64,000 nt of DNA, taken from NCBI GenBank assembly GCA_016800925.1, contig JABCPU010000026.1:186001-250000 (forward strand), read 5' to 3'. The translations under genes were made by a program, and so were the position numbers. Below the pieces are notes generated by a model. The model was not told the origin of the DNA. It did not search any database and saw only the letters and a program-made list of their open reading frames with translations. Below are positions 22,676 to 34,350 of this stretch, piece by piece. Positions within the stretch are counted from its first letter, which is position 1. Each line of letters begins with the position of its first letter. The DNA is from Suillus spraguei. Taxonomy: Eukaryota; Basidiomycota; Agaricomycetes; Boletales; Suillaceae.

Positions 22676-24393
22676 CTATAACTTTGCCTCACAAAATGGT
22701 GGTGCCTCGTTCACAAAGATGCCTGCTGCACCCATACCACTACCGACACACATACTTGTGCACAACAACTTTTTGTCCCTCCGACGAAGTTCTGTGAGGC
22801 CGGTGACAACTTGACGAACGCCAGCTAAAAATTGGTAGGTAAGTCATCAAACCTTCAGGACAACAATGAGACGCACTCATTCCCAAAGGGTGCGTCACGG
22901 CTATTGCCCCACCACTGCCAACAAAGTATCAGAGCAGAAGTCCTCTAGCTGGAATGACTTACTTCGGGTTGATTTTGTCCATGGAAATGCCAAGCTCTTC
23001 GACACAGTATGCAAACTGCGAAGCGAATGCTTCATTTATCTGCGTGAGAAGCATTAAGCCACGAACAGAAAGGACATAGAGGGCAGTGGTCAACCTCATA
23101 GATGTCAATATCATCCTTGGTGAGACCAACTTGCGTAAGGACCTTGGGAATAGCGGCGATGGGGCCAATGCCCATGTAGCGAGGCTCAACACCTTCACCG
23201 GCAATGGTTCAATACACCTTCAAATAGAAGCAACAAATAACTGACCGACAACCGCACTTCCAACCCATTTCCCGAGGATTTCCATGTTTTCCTTCTCAGC
23301 ACGCTGTCTTGTTGTGAGAATGCATAATGCAGCACCATCGCCAATACCACTAGCATTACCAGCAGTGGTAGCTGCATCGCCCCAATCTTGGAACACAGGC
23401 TTTAGCCCAGATAGCATCTCCATCGTCACGCCAGGCCGGATTGTATCATCAACGGATATCACAGTCCCACGGATACTGACTGGGATGATCTCCTCAGAGA
23501 AAATGCCGGTAGTCATTGCCTGTTCTCGTGGTTAAGATGCAACACGGAGAAATTTGGACGTACAGACCTTAGTTGCGCGAGTATGTGATATAAGGGCATA
23601 TTCATCTTGCTTCTGTCGTAAGACTTTATAGGTTTGGGCGACCATTTCAGAGGTCCAACCCATGGGCTACAATTACATCAGTATTTGATCGATGATATAG
23701 CTCACCCAGACACACTTGGATGCAGTCGTGAGCCCGGGGAACTTTATCCACAGATTCAGCAATAACAGGCGTAGGACGAGGGCTGCGTGAAGATTAGCAT
23801 GTGTGTACTACAAACTGTCGTTGGATATTCACTTCAATGACATATTCTCCACTCCGATCGCCATGCCCAAGGATATCTCGCCTGACTGAATAGCATGGGC
23901 AATGTTACGGATGGCCATAAGGCCGGATGCACATAGCCTGTTTACTGTCGAGATGGGAACATGGTGAGGAATGCCGGATGCAAGAGCAGCAGCTCTCGAG
24001 GAGTACATTGGAGAAGGAGGATGACATGTGCCTGCAGAAAGTTAATGCAGAAACGCATAGCAGGGTACGGCTTCCACTCACCAACGCAAATGTCGTCAAT
24101 TTTCGCGGGGTCTAGCTTGGTCTTCTCAAAGGTCGCCTAAGATTCATGAGTTACTGTAGGTAGTCCACAAGCAGGTCATCAACCTTGAGCAGAGCTTGCA
24201 TCATTTCATCCACTGGGATATCCTTGAATTGACCCTTTCTGTTCTTCCCCATTGCGGTACGCTTTGCAAAGGTAATGACCACATCATCTGGGTTCTTCTG
24301 TAGCACTGCAGAGATTCCCTTGCCGCTATGCGTAGAGACATTACGCATGATAGATGGGATCCTAGCACGTATGACTGTAGCGCTAGCGAACAT
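22676..24393 (-). CDS. 3-ketoacyl-CoA thiolase (acetyl-CoA acyltransferase)
   Basis: It cleaves 3-ketoacyl-CoA to acetyl-CoA plus a shortened acyl-CoA, the last step of beta-oxidation. The start ATG at 24393 opens [18 protein letters not shown], followed by [19 protein letters not shown]. The acyl-accepting Cys lies in [16 protein letters not shown] (near 23940), the His in [12 protein letters not shown] (usually GHPLG) and the second catalytic Cys in [12 protein letters not shown] near the end. Several short introns are needed, including one that splits INPN/GG near 22960. The C-terminus is CEAKL, a match to the PTS1 peroxisomal tripeptide. I see no convincing PTS2 in the N-terminus, which is Arg-rich and could resemble a mitochondrial presequence. 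Peroxisomal location is inferred. Confidence 0.9.
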
Positions 24394-25422
24394 GATCCCC
24401 AACAGGCATCCAGTGGGAGATTTATGTAAGTATGGATCTTATGAATGATTATGACCGCCGGCTGATCGGGTCATAATAACATTGGGAAGATCGGAACGAC
24501 GGCCTTCCTTCTATGGACCACTTCAACATTATAATAGTGCGTATGCATAAATACTTATTAGAAGTTCTGATCACAACACATATGATAGGTGCTGAACCGC
24601 ATGCTTTACTTCAAGTATATGATTTTACACATTTCCGTAGTTGGCTCTCTAGACTTATAGTTGCAACCTCGCTGTTCTCGAGATCATCTAAATCATTACC
24701 TTCCAGCAGCCCTCCTGGCAACCATTGGAGACTCGGAAAACTGGGAGTGTGTAAGTTGATTTCTTTAGCTTCATCAGAGCTAAAGCCAGACTCGGAACCC
24801 TAGGAGCACCAGTATAAACAAAAACTCAGAACATCAAGAGTGTTTACACCCACTGTCACAGCATCCCGCTCATCACTGGCAAATTGTGGATATGGAACCC
24901 AAGCTTGATTGCAAATGATCAGCTATGGCAGCAGCATGAAGAAGTACGGCTCACCGTCGACATGTAGATAAAAGAAATGATCCTCCCCTGAAATGCAGGG
25001 GATGATGGCGGCTGATCCATTGCTCTCAACCTCTACACAAGGAACACCCGCATGCAGTGTGTTAAATAACCTGAAACTGGACGGACTGAAGACACTGCCA
25101 AGAATCCAGGTGCCAACGAAGCGAAGCCACATTACTGTGCGGTTAGGTAGTTCATTGTATGCCATGCGATCCATGATGGTGAACTGGCGCTGGTCAGGCC
25201 AGACCGCGACGAGAGAAATATCACAGGTGGGCATATCACAAGATAATGCAAGAGAGGAAATGACAGAGTCTCAAGGCAAAGGAGACTCGGTTATGGATTG
25301 CGAACAGGACCGACGGTTGTCTCACATCTACTTCATTTCTTCCTGACGTCATAGAAGCACCATTGTATTAGGACAACAGTTTTGGCAATATTGCGAATAT
25401 TGCGTACGCATGTGGAGATCTA
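24394..25422. other. No clear gene between thiolase and Elp5 genes
   Basis: A 103-codon minus-strand frame (24923-25234) and an overlapping plus-strand frame exist. Neither has a recognisable domain, and the minus frame lacks convincing continuation. The left part probably holds the thiolase promoter and the right part the Elp5 3' untranslated region. Confidence 0.4.
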
Positions 25423-26666
25423 CTATATATCCAAGTCCTCATCCGGATCATCATCATCGATATCATCGGCAGAATCAGGGTCATACAGAATCGCCCCAGC
25501 TGCTGTAACAGGGTTGCCTGAAGTCAAGATTAAAATGACGTGAAGCATGGAGAAATGGAGCACCACCTTCGTGTGCATAAGGTAGGGGGACTTGGGCTCG
25601 TGATTTTTCTTGCGACGGCGTGAGATTTAGATTGAACGATACGTTCTGCGTTGGATCGGGTCGAGCCTATGGTGTGGTCAGGTATAAGATTTCTTGTCAA
25701 GGTGGCGTTCACCTCACCTCCTCCGGTTTTCTCCTGGTCCAAATACTTTTCAGGCTTTCAAGAGCTTGTAGCTCGCACGGGACATCTCCTTTCCAGCCCT
25801 CGACAGTCCTTTCTACACCACGCTTACTTCCACCCCTTACGAGGACCTCCACGACGAATTCCCTCGTACCCTTGCTAGCCCATGCACCAGCACTCGTTCC
25901 ATTGCCATCGGTACCATAAACCAGGCGTTCACTTTCATGTGTACGCTCAGAGAAGGGGATGAAGACACTCCAGAATTTCTCTGCCGAACCAGCTGGTGGA
26001 GGATGTGTAAGATATGCAGAGGCGATATGCGTAACGATGGCTGGGGATGCGCAGTCAAATGCATAAGCGTCGGTGAAAGAGAAGTTTGAGTCAGTAGTTC
26101 GAGAAGAAGGCTGGGCTGGAGATGTAATACGAGGATTGAAGGGTCTGGAGAAAGATGAGCAGGCACCAGGACATCAATCATGCTGTGAACACACCAGAAC
26201 GCGTTGTAACTAGTCCAAGAAGTGTCCGAATAAACTTGTAAGCCTTTGGTGTGGATCCGAGGTCAGATGTCAATGTATCCACTGAGTCGATGATCACATT
26301 CAGTGATCCTGTAGGTACTGCAAGGTTTTGCCAGTCTGATAGTCATGCTCATCAAACGCGCTGATACTAACCAGAATTGATGCGAGCCAGTATCTCGTCC
26401 TGAGGATTACACCATGGATCGTCATAGCGAGGAATTCGCCCAGTGAAGTCGAACGCGATGATATTTGGAGCCTCATCGACATTTATCAGGTTCGATGGTG
26501 ATTGCAAGAAGCAAAACAGTAGAGTCTGAGTAGTCGACCTGAAATTTAAGATCAGATTCCTCAAGATGGGATAACATGTCTGTGCGGAAGACGACTGAAG
26601 GATGATCAGCGGTTGATGTGGTTTTAATCCTGTTGGGTTATTGACAATGGAAGAAAGTAAGGACAT
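25423..26666 (-). CDS. ELP5: Elongator complex protein 5 (Elp5-like)
   Basis: Probable subunit of the Elp4-5-6 RecA-like ring of Elongator, which modifies wobble uridines in tRNA. The start at 26666 gives MSLLSSIVNNPTGLKPHQPL followed by an ILQSSSAQTCYPILRNLI block. Later come VPTGSLNVIIDSVDTLTSD, HIASAYLTHPPPAGSAEKFW, WSVFIPFSERTHESERLV and FNLNLTPSQEKSRAQVPLPY, then an acidic tail (DDIDDDDPDEDLDI) before TAG at 25423-25425. The family call rests on these blocks as I remember fungal Elp5. The middle is problematic. The intron beginning at 26194 can end at 26145 or 26116, and only the second keeps one open frame to the conserved HIASAYL block. The first gives a more family-like beta-strand but then needs a one-base shift. 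Four or so introns in total. Confidence 0.72.
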
Positions 26667-26815
26667 CTTTTCTTTGTGGCGAGTCCAAGTTGAGTCAAGT
26701 CACTGAAATTACTCCTTGCTTGCGCTATGTAGTACACCATGGTTCCATAGCGAGACAGACCTTTTTATTAGAGGAGTGAAGAGTTACTTTTAACTACAAC
26801 ATTAAACAATTGACT

Positions 26816-27722
26816 TTACGAAACAGTATCTTGTTTTTCCCACTGTGCCCTCCGGAGAACGTGTAGGTCAAATTTCCACCCATAGATACCAAACTTGCCA
26901 ATAGGCTTATCCAAAGTAAACCCGGCGTCGCGGATACACTTTTGAGCATACAGTAACAGGGAAGTAGTGGGCGCCTTTATCTCTTTGACTGCATTGTCCA
27001 CTTTGAATGCATGCTGTATGGCATGTGCGAGCAAGTCTTCTTGAATCCCTGCTTTCCTATATGGCTCGTCGATATAGAAATGACGAATTGTAGCGACGGA
27101 TGATGTTCCCTGAGGCATTGTATGCTTCGACTTCAGGAAGGAAGATAGCTTTCCCTTATCCATAAGTGTGTCTTGCGACTCAGAGTCCTTGGACGCGTCG
27201 ATAGCTATGAGACCGACAAAATTTCCAGAATATTCAAGGATGAAAAAGCCTGAGGAGGGAGACCGCCGATAATAGTTTGCAATGTCCGCGACATCTGGTC
27301 TTCGCAGCAAGTCAAGAGACGCATCTTCAAAGTCTGGGCGGTTGAACCTATCGAGTTAAATGATTGAGTGATCTGCAATGTGTGTGTGTCAACACACCAA
27401 TCTATAAGGTAGAGTATAACAGCACCCCAACATCCAAAGGCTGGAAGAGGTGGCAAATAACCAATGAACCCGTACTCTGGTTTAGGCCACCAGTTGAAAT
27501 ATTGGATCATGATGCATGCCAGGGCCATCCAGACACTAAGCGTGAGTGGGTGGAAAAAGGCTACAGAATTATTTAGTCAACGTCGCGAGAAAGCTACTGA
27601 CGACACGCACCATTTCGATTTGCAACTGCGAGACCTTCCATCGAAGCCTTTCCGATGCTAAACTTGACCAGTTTGTCATCGGAAGCCTCATACATACGGA
27701 TGCGCGCATCAGCTGCTGTCAT
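26816..27722 (-). CDS. GNAT-family N-acetyltransferase with two membrane segments
   Basis: The start ATG at 27722 opens MTAADARIRMYEASDDKLVK. No ATG lies further upstream in this frame. The second exon encodes two hydrophobic helices, FHPLTLSVWMALACIMIQYF and a segment ending CWGAVILYLIDW. These are followed by the acetyltransferase part: RRSPSSGFFILEYSGNFVGL, then VATIRHFYIDEPYRKAGIQE (acetyl-CoA binding region, with Arg-Lys-Ala-Gly-Ile replacing the usual R/Q-x-x-G-x-G/A) and a LLLYAQKCIRDAGFTLDKP end typical of GNAT folds. Two introns (about 48-50 nt). The substrate is unknown. It is probably a membrane-anchored acetyltransferase; such membrane GNATs are common in mushrooms, from memory. 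It is divergent from the hydrolase gene at 28119. Confidence 0.8.
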
Positions 27723-28118
27723 GATTGCACGGTGTAAACGGATGGGGCGTGAGGATGAAGCAGCTTCCACTCTCACTGGCACAATTTGTAGCAACTTTAC
27801 ATCCCACGTTCGTGCATGGGGCGGCCAAGTTCAGGCACAATATTAATACGATTCACGGCGGTGCTGCCTCGGGATTCGGAAGTTGAGCAACCCCCTTCGA
27901 CTCGAGTGCAAGCCTAAGCATGTGCGGTGGATAGTACTCGAGGCAGTCAAGTCCTAATGATGAACGATGAAGACTATCCTTAATTAAAGACCCTGAAGAT
28001 TTGACTGGAAAACTCGCTCTGTTCCTAGATTTGCTTCACACACTTCATCGAACGTGGGTTGAACTGTTTTCCCGACCTGCAGCTCGAAGCTACATCGTTT
28101 GAACACTTATCTACGGCC
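27723..28118. promoter_or_regulatory. Divergent intergenic region, GNAT / hydrolase
   Basis: This 396-bp region lies between two divergently transcribed genes and must contain both promoters. I see no clear TATA element. Confidence 0.45.
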
Positions 28119-29526
28119 ATGCTCATCACCAAAACGTTCCATGACGTGCCCAGCAAACTTGACAACGGGCGTCCAATCCGTATCTTTGTGATATCTCCTG
28201 TTGTCCCAAACTATCCACAAGCAAAATTTCCCGGTAAGTCGCATGCTATTATCGCTCTTATTCTCTTGAAGCTGATACTCACACTGCTTGTGGACGATAA
28301 CAGGTGTGGTATGCTTCAGGTGGGCTTTGGTGGGCTGAACTCACACATGATTGTTCACATTCGTCAGTGAAATCTATCAAGTGACAGGGCCAGTGGAAAG
28401 GTTCGCTGGTCAGATCGCGAGCCAGGGATATGTAGTTGCTTGCCCATCGAGCTACCATGAATTTGAGGGACCAGAGGCCATTCCGTACGATACCGAAGGT
28501 ATATCTTGTTCTCGTCATCTTTCCATTCGCTGTTCATCATTCTCGATATCAGGAACTGATAGGGGGAACAGGTACAAGGCAGGCAACTTCATATCGTGAC
28601 GGTTTGCATTCTCATCTAGTGTCAGATTGAGAAAGACATAGCTGCGTACGACGAGGTCAGCTTCGTAGCTCTGTTGTTGATAGACCTCTAAGTCTTAAGT
28701 GTGATCTAGGATGCTACGCTCTCTGTCGATCTTCTGGTTTCTTTACAAAACTGCAACGGTCGCATTGCAGGTATGTCAATGAGCCTTCCGTTAGCATACT
28801 AAACACCGAAGTGTTCCTCAGCGACGGGGATGTGCTTAGGAGGGCACTTGGTGCGTCTTGTCAGTCCTGCGTGTAACGCCACACCTTTGAATATGTGGAC
28901 CATAGGCATTTCGGGTAGGCGATAGGGCGATGATGCTACCAGCAATTTTCGCTGACCTGTGTGAAGGCTGCTTTTGATCCCCGTGTACTATCTTCAGTGT
29001 GCTTCTTTGCGACTGATATTCACAGTGCAACCCTTGGCAAAGGCAAGAAGGACAACTCTCTTGCGCGTGTTCACAGGGGGGATATGACAGGCAAAGGTGA
29101 ACTCGTGGTATGCTTCTTGCGATCGAGAATAGTGACGTCGTGCTAATACTTTTTGTAGATGATCTTTGGGAAACAGGTAGGTGAAGGCATTTAGGAGAAG
29201 GGTTGTGTCTGAGCTTAGTGCCGCTAGGACACGCATGTACCCCGCGAAGGTCGTGACCTCATCCGCAAGACCCTTGAGGATGCCGAGGTACCCTGCTCTG
29301 TAGGTTACATGATTTAGCGTGCATTTTAGAATGTTCACCACAGGTACAGTTTCTGGAAGTACAGGCACAGCATGCGTTCATCAGAGATGAATCCTCAAAA
29401 GGTCGATGGGACGCTGCTCTCACGCGGTCCTTGTTCACATTCATGATGGAGGTATTTGACAGAACTATTGGAAGAGATCTCGGGCCCAAAGTCGACAAAG
29501 GAGAGAAAGTCGAGCACGTATGCTAG
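28119..29526 (+). CDS. Dienelactone-hydrolase-family alpha/beta hydrolase
   Basis: An alpha/beta hydrolase of the DLH family with a Cys nucleophile. The nucleophile elbow reads GMCLGGHL (near 28830). The Asp is in MIFGKQDTHVPREG and the His in VQAQHAFIRDE near the C-terminus, completing a Cys-Asp-His triad. The start ATG at 28119 gives MLITKTFHDVPSKLDNGRPI; the stop follows KVEHVC. About eight short introns. One (28579-28625) must use a GC donor to keep the RYK/IEKDIAAYDE frame, since the nearby GT donor leads to a stop. The MCLGGHL and AAFDPRVL blocks are joined by a long intron (about 28853-28942). The true substrate is unknown, and many fungal members are not real dienelactone hydrolases. 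No signal peptide, so cytosolic. Confidence 0.85.
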
Positions 29527-29863
29527 ATCGTGATAAATTTTATGGGCCATGTACAACGCATGAATTCGATAAAAGACCCTGCCGGAAGCTTTGATACACG
29601 TCGATCTCGATGAGAAAGGGAATGATGAATAAAAATATTGATACAAGTAAGTCCCTTCCTTATTCAAGACAACATCTCCGCGACATTAATAAACAGGCGA
29701 GCGAGGCCACTGGTCATGACCTCGCTGCCAGCTTCGTTAATCGTGCATACAAATGATGATAGTAAACACATTGCAGGTATGAATACCGTATGGGTGGCAC
29801 CAGAGACAGCGAAAAGTAGAAAGCCGGAAAGAAAAGAATATGGATACGGCAGTTCTACATCTA

Positions 29864-31606
29864 TTACTTCTTCTTGGTAGCCTTCTCCGCAGACTTCGTC
29901 ACTGAAGAGGGCACCGTCAGCAAGTTTATTCACAGATGGATTAGCCGGGGGACTCACCCTTTCCGCCAGACTTATCAGTCTTGTCGACCGACTTGATGAC
30001 ACCGACAGCAACCGTCTGCCTCATGTCACGGACGGCGAAGCGACCCAGAGGTGGGTATTCGTTGTAGGACTCGACACACATGGGCTTGGAGGGAACAAGC
30101 TTGACAATGCAAGCATCACCAGACTTGACAAACTTGGGAGATGCCTCGAGGGACTTTCCACTCCGACGGTCGATCTTTTCAATCAACTCGGCGAACTTGC
30201 AAGCAATGTGGGCGGTGTGACAGTCAAGCACCGGAGCGTAGCCAGCACCGATCTGACCAGGGTGGTTGAGGACAATGACCTGAGCATTAAAGGAAGCAGC
30301 TTCCTTGGCGGGGTCGTTCTTGGAGTCAGAAGCAACGTTACCACGACGGATATCCTTGACCGAAACGTTTCTGAAGATATATATAAGTGTGAAAATCAGG
30401 GAAACAAGTGACAAATGCGAACTTGACGTTGAAACCGACGTTGTCTCCGGGAAGACCCTCAACAAGTTGCTCGTGGTGCATTTCAACGGACTTGACTTCA
30501 GTGGTTACGTTCGAAGGAGCGAAGGTGACAACCATGCCAGCCTTGATGACACCAGTCTCAACCCGACCAACGGGCACAGTGCCGATACCACCGATCTTGT
30601 AGACGTCCTGGAGGGGAAGACGGAGAGGCTTGTCAGAAGGACGGAGAGGAGGTTCGATGGCATCGATGGCATCGAGGAGGGTCTTGCCCTTAACAACACC
30701 GCCCTTGGTTTCCTTGGTCCAGCCTTTGTACCATGGCATGCTGTGTGAGACGTGAGAATGTGATCAAACGGAGGTACAAATGAAACTGACTTGGGGGACT
30801 CCTCCAACATGTTGTCACCGTGCCAGCCAGAGATGGGAACGAATGCAACAGCCTTGGGGTTGTAGCCAACTTTCTTGATGAAGGTGGAGGTTTCCTTGAT
30901 AATTTCGTTGAAACGGTCTTCGCTCCACTGAATTGAAGTGTTAGTGTATAGATCGTCAAGTGTTAACGAATGTTACCTTAGTCGTGTCCATCTTGTTGAC
31001 GGCAACGATGAGCTGACGGACACCGAGGGTGAACGCCAAGAGGGCGTGCTCACGAGTCTGACCATCCTTGGAGATACCAGCCTCGAACTCACCAGTACCA
31101 CCAGCAATGATGAGGATAGCGCAGTCAGCCTGGGAGGTACCAGTAATCATGTTCTTGATGAAATCACGGTGTCCTGGGGCATCAATGACCTGGAAAATGC
31201 ATAAGCAGATGTCGCTCGGCAGATCGTCTGTAAAACCTACAGTAACCATGTACTTGGGGGTCTCGAACTTCCACAGAGCAATATCGATCGTGATACCACG
31301 CTCACGCTCAGCCTTTAGCTTATCGAGCACCCATGCTGAAGATCGATATTAGTGACGTTGCTGAGATTTAGATCATCAAGTTGCTCACCATATTTGAAGG
31401 AACCCTTGCCGAGCTCAGCAGCTTCCTTTTCGAACTTTTCAATGGTACGCTTGTCGATACCACCGCACTTGTAGATCAAGTGACCGGTGGTAGTAGATTT
31501 ACCAGAATCGACGTGACCGATGACTGTGATAGCTCATATCAATGGGCTAACTGTAGATGATGAGAGACGCACCGACAACGTTAACGTGAATCTTTTCCTT
31601 TCCCAT
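29864..31606 (-). CDS. TEF1: Translation elongation factor 1-alpha
   Basis: A GTPase that delivers aminoacyl-tRNA to the ribosomal A site. Start at 31606: [11 protein letters not shown], then an intron, then [20 protein letters not shown] (P-loop G1). The G3 motif [12 protein letters not shown] and the G4 motif NKMD are clear. Domains 2 and 3 follow, with [19 protein letters not shown] and [19 protein letters not shown]. The last intron precedes a Lys-rich tail ending KATKKK with TAA at 29864-29866. About seven introns. Length and motifs agree with the universal family. Third-position C preference is visible, as expected for a highly expressed gene. The promoter must lie in 31607-32353. Confidence 0.98.
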
Positions 31607-32353
31607 TTTGAAGGATTTCTGTCCGATGATGCGATCGTTAGTGATTGATGCTTCAAAAAGGCAGATTGGCAGCGATCATAGTAATCGGAGACCAGGTGAT
31701 ATAAAATCGCAGAATGGCATCGCGCGATGACGATAAGGACATCGGACCATGCATCGCGCTAGTAACCAGGATCTTTTGAAAGATCGGAACAGAAAAAAGA
31801 CTCACTTAAGTGTACAGAAAGAGAGAGAAAAACAGAGAGGAATGGGATGTGGTGGTACGAAAGAAAGAGATCCTGCTGATTACGCTGATAGTTATACCTT
31901 CCCAAAGGAAAATTTTTATCGATCTGGTGATTTGATATGCCGCCGTGACTCCGCTCGGCACCGGCCGCGTGGCGCCGGACTGGCCGAGTCATCTCACACT
32001 GCCGCTGACTCCTGAGAACTCGAACAGACACTCACATCACGACCAATTTGATACACAATATACGACCGTGAACCAGCCCAGGCTGATTCACATTGATGGT
32101 CCCCAGATATAATTAATATATAAGAAGAGGACTGGGATGTACTACAGCCTATCGATAACAATACGCACTAACTAGTTGAAACAGATCAATATTGTGGGCC
32201 TCGTGGCAGATCGATGCTGATACGGTGATTTGAGATAAAAGGAAACAATATAAAAGGAGAGATGAGTCGGGGAGCAAAGATAGGGTGATCAGATCCTGAG
32301 TCATAAGGATCAGTGAGTCTGACAGACAAAACACCTGCCTCATTGCCTTTCGA
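31607..32353 (-). promoter_or_regulatory. TEF1 promoter region and kinase 3' untranslated region
   Basis: Non-coding DNA between the EF-1alpha start and the stop codon of the upstream kinase gene. A purine-rich tract lies at 31780-31870 (plus strand), pyrimidine-rich in the TEF1 sense strand. Pyrimidine tracts near the start site are common in strongly expressed fungal genes. No other feature is evident. Confidence 0.5.
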
Positions 32354-34350
32354 TCAAGTGACACGCGCTGGAAACGCGCTCGGTTGCGGAGATAGGTATT
32401 GATAGTTACCGAAGGGCAGCTCCATCCCCCAACCCTTTCCCCCGCTCAAAAATCGGCACTGGAGAATGTTCTCAAACGTAGGTCTTGCACCCGCGTCCAC
32501 TTGTAAGCAAGCCCTGACAAGGGCTGCAGCATCTCCTGCCGCTCCACCTCCATCCACCTCTTCCCCTTCTTTCTCCTTATCATCACCACACCGTTCATCC
32601 AGCGCAATAGATGCGTTCGCAAACGGCGAAGTCAAACCCTCTTGCGCTTCAGCTGCTGTAACGAAAGGGCATTCTCCTACGAGAAGGACGTATGCCACAA
32701 CACCAAACGCCCATACATCTTGCTCCTTCCCATAATAACGTTCCCCACGCAGTATTTCAGGGCCTGCATAGTCCAATCTAAATCGGGTGAGAAAATTGAC
32801 TGGTACAAAGCGCGAGTACAGGGAAAACTTACGTCCCACTGAATGTGTCCCATCCATGCTTCTTCACAAGTCCCGAACTTCCAAAGTCTATTAAGACGCA
32901 TTTGCCATTTGGTCCGAGAACGACGTTCTCATCCTTTATGTCCCGATGAACTGATGATAAATCAGTACATCACCGAGAGATTCTGGAGAACTACCAACCT
33001 ATCCCATGAGAATGCAAGAAACATAGAGCATCTGCAAGCTGTCCGAGATAGCTGCGAACATCGAAGGACGAAAGTCCCTGGGGATAGGTCTCGACGAGAT
33101 CAAATAGATCTGTTGGAGGAGGAAGCTCATCGGACTTCTTTTCAGGCGTGGAAGACGGTAGGACAAGATAGTAATAATGATTGTCTTCGAAGAAATCCAC
33201 CAGGGGGCAGATATTTGGATGTCCCTTAATTTCTTTTCCTTCTTCCCACCTTTCATCGTGGTCCATGTGAATACAATCAAGCTGTAAACGCGTTGTGTCG
33301 CCATTGACTCCAGCGGGAGGCCGACGTCGTGATGGATCCCATGGCCGAACTGCCGGTAAAGTGTACGAGGTTGATGATATGACAGACATGACGAAGATTT
33401 CTATAGGTATTGTGCCAAACCGTGGATGTCGCTTCCAACAGTCAGCAAGAATGCGAGACTTGATTACTTGTTTCAAGACCAATGATGGCTTGTCCCGTTG
33501 TCAGACCGCAAGAATCAAAGTGAAAGTCTGGTGGATAAAACCTCACCCCAAGAGTTCCGTCTGTTTTGTATTCGCGTGCTCTTTTGACGAGGCCGTATGC
33601 GCCTCGGCCGATCTCACCTTCGATTAAAAAGTCTGATATGGTCTTCACATCGGGTAATGAAGAGGCTTCACGAGCGGGGGTCGGAGGACAGGTACTGGCA
33701 ACGGAAGGCAGTATACTTCCACTGCTTCCTGACCGATGTAGAATTTTTGGCATCGTAGGAGGCGGTGAGGGCGGCTCTATTGGGGCTATCATAACGCGTC
33801 CTGCGATGAGTGACACCCGCTGCTGTGAAGACCTCCTGCGAGGTCGTGACATGGTAGGAGAACGGGAAAGTGGGGGACGATGTGCTTCAGACACATTTGG
33901 CTGAAGTGGGGTTGTCGAATGCAATGACAAGCGTGATAGCGAACGAGACGGAGAGTCAGAGATCGGAGAGTCCGTTAGGTTGGGAGTAGATACAGATGGG
34001 GATATCGTCGATGGTTCACAACCAGGAGAGGTCATTTTAGTGTCAGAAAGTAATCGAACAGAGACTGGAGAAACCAGTAGAGATGGTCGGGTAGCTATTA
34101 CGGGCTTAGAGTTTTCGTGCTTTGGAAGATCCTGTGACATGATTGGTGGCTTTTTCTCCAATGGACATTCAGGTTGCGATATGACTTCAACTTCATCATC
34201 ATCTTTCGTGGACCAATCAAAGCCGCGACCTATCGATGTGACTCCCCAGCTACTTCCGACACTTGTCGACCTGTACAGCAAAGGGGAACCTGTGGATAGC
34301 CAATGATCATCTTCATCGAAGGTAAAATCGATGGGGGTTGCGGCGAGCAT
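32354..34350 (-). CDS. PASK-like serine/threonine protein kinase
   Basis: The start is placed at ATG 34350 (MLAATPIDFTFDEDDHWLST); in-frame sequence upstream has no ATG. About 270 residues of Ser/Pro-rich, low-complexity sequence come first. The kinase domain follows, with Gly-loop EGEIGRGAYGLVKRA, LVLKQVIKSRI carrying the Lys, GHPNICPLVDFFEDNHYYYL, catalytic loop HRDIKDENVV, IDFGSS (DFG), GPEIL, and QDVWAFGVVAYVLLVGECPF. The HRDIKDEN and IDFGS context and the RHPRFGTIPIEI insert point to the PAS kinase (Psk1/Psk2/PASK) branch of CAMK kinases, which links nutrient state to metabolism and translation. No PAS domain is evident in the N-terminus. A low-complexity insert (about 40 residues, PSRRRPPAGVNG..) sits between the C-helix and beta-4. 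Four to five introns. Confidence 0.85.

Noticed and set aside
24993..25346. 117-codon plus-strand frame
   Set aside because: It starts at a non-ATG codon, has no motif and overlaps an equally weak minus-strand frame; not supportable as a gene.
25837..26181. Long minus-strand open frame inside the Elp5 gene starting at an internal ATG
   Set aside because: Its 5' half overlaps the true Elp5 exon region and its 3' half is an out-of-frame shadow of the conserved HIASAYL..KFW segment.
30208..30748. Plus-strand open frames opposite EF-1alpha
   Set aside because: Antisense shadows of a highly biased gene; strong third-position C preference removes stops on the opposite strand.
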